From a virus, in the IMG/VR virus record IMGVR_UViG_3300008267_000197, positions 1 through 32,742 of that record: 32,742 bases of DNA. The stretch is one strand, 5' to 3'. Under the pieces are notes generated by a model. It was not told the origin of the DNA. It made no database searches and was given only the letters and a program-made list of their open reading frames with translations. Positions 30,650-32,742 of this stretch are shown piece by piece; positions within the stretch are counted from its first letter, which is position 1; each line of letters opens with the position of its first letter. The position numbers were made by a program, and so were the translations under genes.

Positions 30650-30934
30650 ATGGAAAACCAAGAAACAGTAGCAAGTGTGGCACAACCACAAAGCATGGCT
30701 GGCGAATTAGCACAATTAAAAGAATTAACTGGCGGCAATCCAGTAGTAACCGTTATTTTAGTTGCAGTAGTTATACTAGGTTCAGGTGCTGGCTGGAAGT
30801 TCTGGCAAAAGAAATCAGAACAAAAGCATGAACTTGAAATGAAAAAACTTGAACTTGAAGCTAAAGTAGCAGAAAGCAAGTCCAAGGCTGACAAACTAAA
30901 AAAGAAGGCAAAGGAAGTCAAGGGCAAGAAATAA
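30650..30934 (+). CDS. Small single-pass membrane protein with charged coiled-coil tail
   Basis: A 94-residue protein starting behind AGGAGAAAGGAG, the strongest ribosome binding site in the window. Residues 1-30 are polar; 31-48 (VVTVILVAVVILGSGAGW) form one membrane helix; the rest is an almost purely charged helix (KKSEQKHELEMKKLELEAKV), ending in lysines. The positive-inside rule would put the tail in the cytoplasm. Holin, inner-membrane spanin and virion-attached membrane protein are all possible; none is supported by a specific motif. It is the first gene after the uvsX terminator and is followed at once by an exported protein gene. Confidence 0.65.
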   Translation: MENQETVASVAQPQSMAGELAQLKELTGGNPVVTVILVAVVILGSGAGWKFWQKKSEQKHELEMKKLELEAKVAESKSKADKLKKKAKEVKGKK

Positions 30935-30949
30935 TTGGAGGTATATAAA

Positions 30950-31384
30950 ATGTACCGCCTATTATTTATATTATTTTTATTATTTGGTTTAAAAGGCCAT
31001 GCAATAGAGAATGGAAATTGTGATTGGACAGGAGTTCCTATAGATAGTGAAGATTGCGTAGATTTCTCTTGGTATAAAAAAGCAGATATTATGAAATGCA
31101 CAAATATGCCAAAATGTTTTAAACTGCAATACGAAGAAATATCTAAAGAAAAACCAAAGAAAAAAGAATTCTTTACTAAAGAAGATGCAGAAGAAAAAAA
31201 GAAAATAATTCCAATACTTGATAATTCCGCTATCGCATTGTTAAAAAACAGCAGTCTTAAAAATATAAAGATCATATTTTATAACAAGACAGGAAAGTTA
31301 AGCAAAGATTTCGCAAAAGAAGCTGAACAATATATATTAGACAAAGGCGTCAAGCGAGATCAATTCATTATAGAGATAAGATAA
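30950..31384 (+). CDS. Predicted exported cysteine-containing protein
   Basis: A 144-residue protein. ATG 30950 follows TTGGAGG; an in-frame TTG at 30935 lies upstream of that site and is not used. Residues 1-18 (MYRLLFILFLLFGLKGHA) are a classical signal peptide, with cleavage likely after HA. The mature start holds four cysteines (GNCDW, EDCVDF, MKCTNMPKCF), suggesting two disulfides in the periplasm or outside. There is no lipobox. A lysine-rich linker follows, then a small alpha/beta end (KIIFYNKTGKLSKDF, ILDKGVKRDQF). Lysis, superinfection exclusion or envelope modification are possible. No family is recognised. Confidence 0.65.
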   Translation: MYRLLFILFLLFGLKGHAIENGNCDWTGVPIDSEDCVDFSWYKKADIMKCTNMPKCFKLQYEEISKEKPKKKEFFTKEDAEEKKKIIPILDNSAIALLKNSSLKNIKIIFYNKTGKLSKDFAKEAEQYILDKGVKRDQFIIEIR

Positions 31385-31385
31385 C

Positions 31386-32015
31386 ATGGCAGAACAAAAA
31401 GCATTAGTAACCCTAAAAGATGGTACAAAGATAGAAGTAACAGATCTTGCAGAATTATCAAAATATTCTGATCGTCAAGATCTAGATTCTATTTCTTTCT
31501 TTGGCGATAATGACGCACCACCTATGGAATCGGCAGCTCCAGCACCAGTTCCAGCTGCATTAATCAACGCTACCCTTTCTATTGATACAAATCCAAAGAC
31601 TGAAACAGTAGCAACGGTCGAGCAACCAAAAGCAGATCCAGTAGTACCAAAACCACAACCAGTTGGTGATGGGGCAACAACTATAACTATTACTATTGGT
31701 GCATTAGCGGGAGCAGCGTCCTCTGCTGGTATGCCAGCTGTTACAAATTTAGTTAAGAATCTTATTAGAAATAAACTAAAGGGTAAAAAAGGCGGTGAGC
31801 AAAAAGAAGAAACAGAAGAACCTACTGATTGTAAAACACATCAAATTAAATCAAACGCTAAATTAGCTAAGATATCAGCAAGAATATCAGCTCTTGAAAG
31901 TAGAACTTCTGAGCAATCAAAACTATTTAATGCAGACTCAAATCCATTAGAAGATTTAGAAGAGCGTATAGAAAAACTTGAAAAACAGTTGAAAACAAAA
32001 GGAAAAAAGAAATGA
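31386..32015 (+). CDS. Hypothetical protein with hydrophobic segment and C-terminal coiled coil
   Basis: A 209-residue protein one base after the exported-protein stop. Residues 1-45 form a small domain (ALVTLKDGTKIEVTDLAELS), 46-95 are Pro/Ala/Val-rich and disordered, and 96-122 (TTITITIGALAGAASSAGMP) are hydrophobic and Ala/Gly rich, a possible membrane or membrane-active segment. They are followed by a basic stretch (LIRNKLKGKKGG), a single cysteine, and a coiled coil at about 150-205 (KLAKISARISALESR, LEERIEKLEKQLK). The linker plus Gly/Ala segment plus coiled coil resembles the previous two genes in being envelope-directed. Function unknown. Its end overlaps the next gene (ATGA). Confidence 0.6.
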   Translation: MAEQKALVTLKDGTKIEVTDLAELSKYSDRQDLDSISFFGDNDAPPMESAAPAPVPAALINATLSIDTNPKTETVATVEQPKADPVVPKPQPVGDGATTITITIGALAGAASSAGMPAVTNLVKNLIRNKLKGKKGGEQKEETEEPTDCKTHQIKSNAKLAKISARISALESRTSEQSKLFNADSNPLEDLEERIEKLEKQLKTKGKKK

Positions 32016-32389
32016 AAATCACAGAATCGCAATTAAGAAAGATTGTTAGTGAAGAAATTCAAGCTATTTTAGAAGAAGAAGGCTTGTTAGATAAAGTAAA
32101 AGCTGGCTTAAAGGGTGCTAAGGATTGGTATAGAAAAGAAACTGGTGCCGCCGGTATGGAACATCTTGAAGAATTAAAACCAGTACCAACTAGATTTCTT
32201 GAAGATATTTATGAAAATGCAACAGGCCAAAGATTTGGTGGTGTTGCTGGCGAATCTGGGGCTGTTTATAGAAACAAATTAAAATACGCAGTTTCAAGCT
32301 TGATTGACGAAGGCGAAGTTGAACATAAAGACGGCAAATTAATTGTCGTTAAAACAGGCTTCTCGACACCAGATCGCGGAAATCCATAA
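32012..32389 (+). CDS. Small phage protein with 'ITESQLRKIV' N-terminal helix
   Basis: A 125-residue protein translationally coupled to the previous gene by a four-base ATGA overlap. The first 22 residues (MKITESQLRKIVSEEIQAIL) are an amphipathic helix found at the start of many otherwise unrelated small proteins of marine myoviruses. The remainder (RFLEDIYENATGQRFGG, YRNKLKYAVSSLIDEGEVEH, GKLIVVKTGF) has the helix-helix-wing look of a small winged-helix domain. A DNA-binding role is possible but weakly supported. A terminator follows. Confidence 0.65.
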   Translation: MKITESQLRKIVSEEIQAILEEEGLLDKVKAGLKGAKDWYRKETGAAGMEHLEELKPVPTRFLEDIYENATGQRFGGVAGESGAVYRNKLKYAVSSLIDEGEVEHKDGKLIVVKTGFSTPDRGNP

Positions 32390-32411
32390 AGAAAACTTTA
32401 CAAGTATCAAT

Positions 32412-32445
32412 CCCTCTGGCATCCTCTATGCCAGAGGGTTTTTTT
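32412..32445 (+). terminator. Rho-independent terminator that contains the next gene's ribosome binding site
   Basis: CCCTCTGGC (32412-32420) pairs with GCCAGAGGG (32430-32438), nine-base loop, then seven T (32439-32445). The ATG at 32446 follows the T run directly, so the AGAGGG of the 3' arm is also the only Shine-Dalgarno sequence for that gene. Confidence 0.9.
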
Positions 32446-32670
32446 ATGTCTAAACTTGAATGGACTACGCTAGATCTTAAACACGCAGAGAAAGTTAAAA
32501 TTATTGGCGACAATGGCCCTATCAAAATTATTATTGGTGGTCCACTAGAGAATGGCGAATATTGGTGGACAATCAAAGTAGAAGAAAAAGGCTTTGCCTC
32601 CTCAATAGAAGAGGCTAGACAGATGGCGCTTGATAGTGTAAAGTACGATCTTGAGGAAGTAAAAGGATAA
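32446..32670 (+). CDS. Small hypothetical protein
   Basis: A 74-residue protein. ATG 32446 is preferred; an in-frame ATG at 32428 lies inside the terminator loop. The pattern IIGDNGPIKIIIGGPLENGE followed by YWWTIKVEEKGFASSIEEA and a C-terminal helix (ARQMALDSVKYDLEEVKG) is a beta-beta-beta-helix layout of a small domain. No function is recognised. Its ribosome binding site is within the terminator stem, so translation depends on how the hairpin folds or opens. Confidence 0.6.
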   Translation: MSKLEWTTLDLKHAEKVKIIGDNGPIKIIIGGPLENGEYWWTIKVEEKGFASSIEEARQMALDSVKYDLEEVKG

Positions 32671-32674
32671 ATAA

Positions 32675-32742
32675 ATGCCTAATTTTACATATTGCTCACT
32701 AAACATTGATGGTAGCAAAGAAGATCTAGAAAAGTTCTACAA
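32675..32742 (+). CDS. 5' end of an ORF, possibly Api92-like (partial)
   Basis: An ATG four bases after the previous stop opens a frame running off the right edge, encoding MPNFTYCSLNIDGSKEDLEK and a few more residues. A Met-Pro-Asn-aromatic start, followed by a hydrophobic strand and GSKEDLEKF, resembles the N-terminus of phage Api92/DUF1281-type ferredoxin-like proteins. Only 22 full codons are visible, so this is a weak identification. Confidence 0.45.
   Translation, partial: MPNFTYCSLNIDGSKEDLEKFY

Noticed and set aside
30631-31275. Long open frame of 214 codons on the - strand
   Set aside because: It covers two well-supported + strand genes with good ribosome binding sites, crosses their junction, and its Phe/Ser-rich composition is what the complement of Lys/Glu-rich coding DNA gives.
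1-32742. tRNA, rRNA, insertion sequence or integrase genes
   Set aside because: Gaps between genes are too short for most of these, and I saw no cloverleaf, transposase or integrase motif.

Overview
The window is an AT-rich, densely packed stretch of a tailed, contractile-tail bacteriophage (myovirus) genome. Every supported gene is on the + strand and no gap exceeds about 160 bases. A T4 gp23-type major capsid protein, a gp22-like scaffold, a contractile sheath and tube, and UvsX/RecA and gp32-type proteins place it in or near the T4-like superfamily. The N-terminal 'ITESQLRKIV'-type helices, the style of the fibre proteins and the AT-rich bases recall marine myoviruses; that is recall from family knowledge, and the host cannot be named from this sequence.

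Layout. 1-4253 is the head module: the 3' end of an unknown gene, two small genes (one perhaps a divergent bS21-like protein), the prohead core/scaffold and the major capsid protein, closed by a strong terminator. 4318-9026 holds a conserved protein of unknown function and three probable neck or tail-completion proteins. 9095-13779 is a fibre/decoration cassette: three beta-rich proteins sharing a related C-terminal domain, plus two small helical proteins. 13859-18487 holds sheath, tube, a four-cysteine tail-assembly protein and a 53-residue ORF that could be joined to it by a +1/-2 ribosomal frameshift. 18567-26213 holds the tape measure and baseplate/hub genes.

26221-30577 changes to DNA metabolism without a terminator: a minimal family A DNA polymerase without a recognisable exonuclease, a tubulin/FtsZ-like protein, a small conserved protein, a gp32-type ssDNA-binding protein behind a structured leader, and a UvsX/RecA recombinase. 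30650-32742 holds small envelope-like, coiled-coil and hypothetical genes separated by terminators, ending in a truncated ORF.

The head, neck, tail and baseplate proteins build the virion, while the polymerase, SSB and recombinase are parts of a phage replication/recombination apparatus. The main points for a second look are the FtsZ-like gene, the exonuclease-less polymerase inside a T4-like virion operon, the candidate frameshift before the tape measure, and a recurring ACTATTTA motif upstream of virion genes. Portal, terminase, prohead protease and helicase are not in this window.
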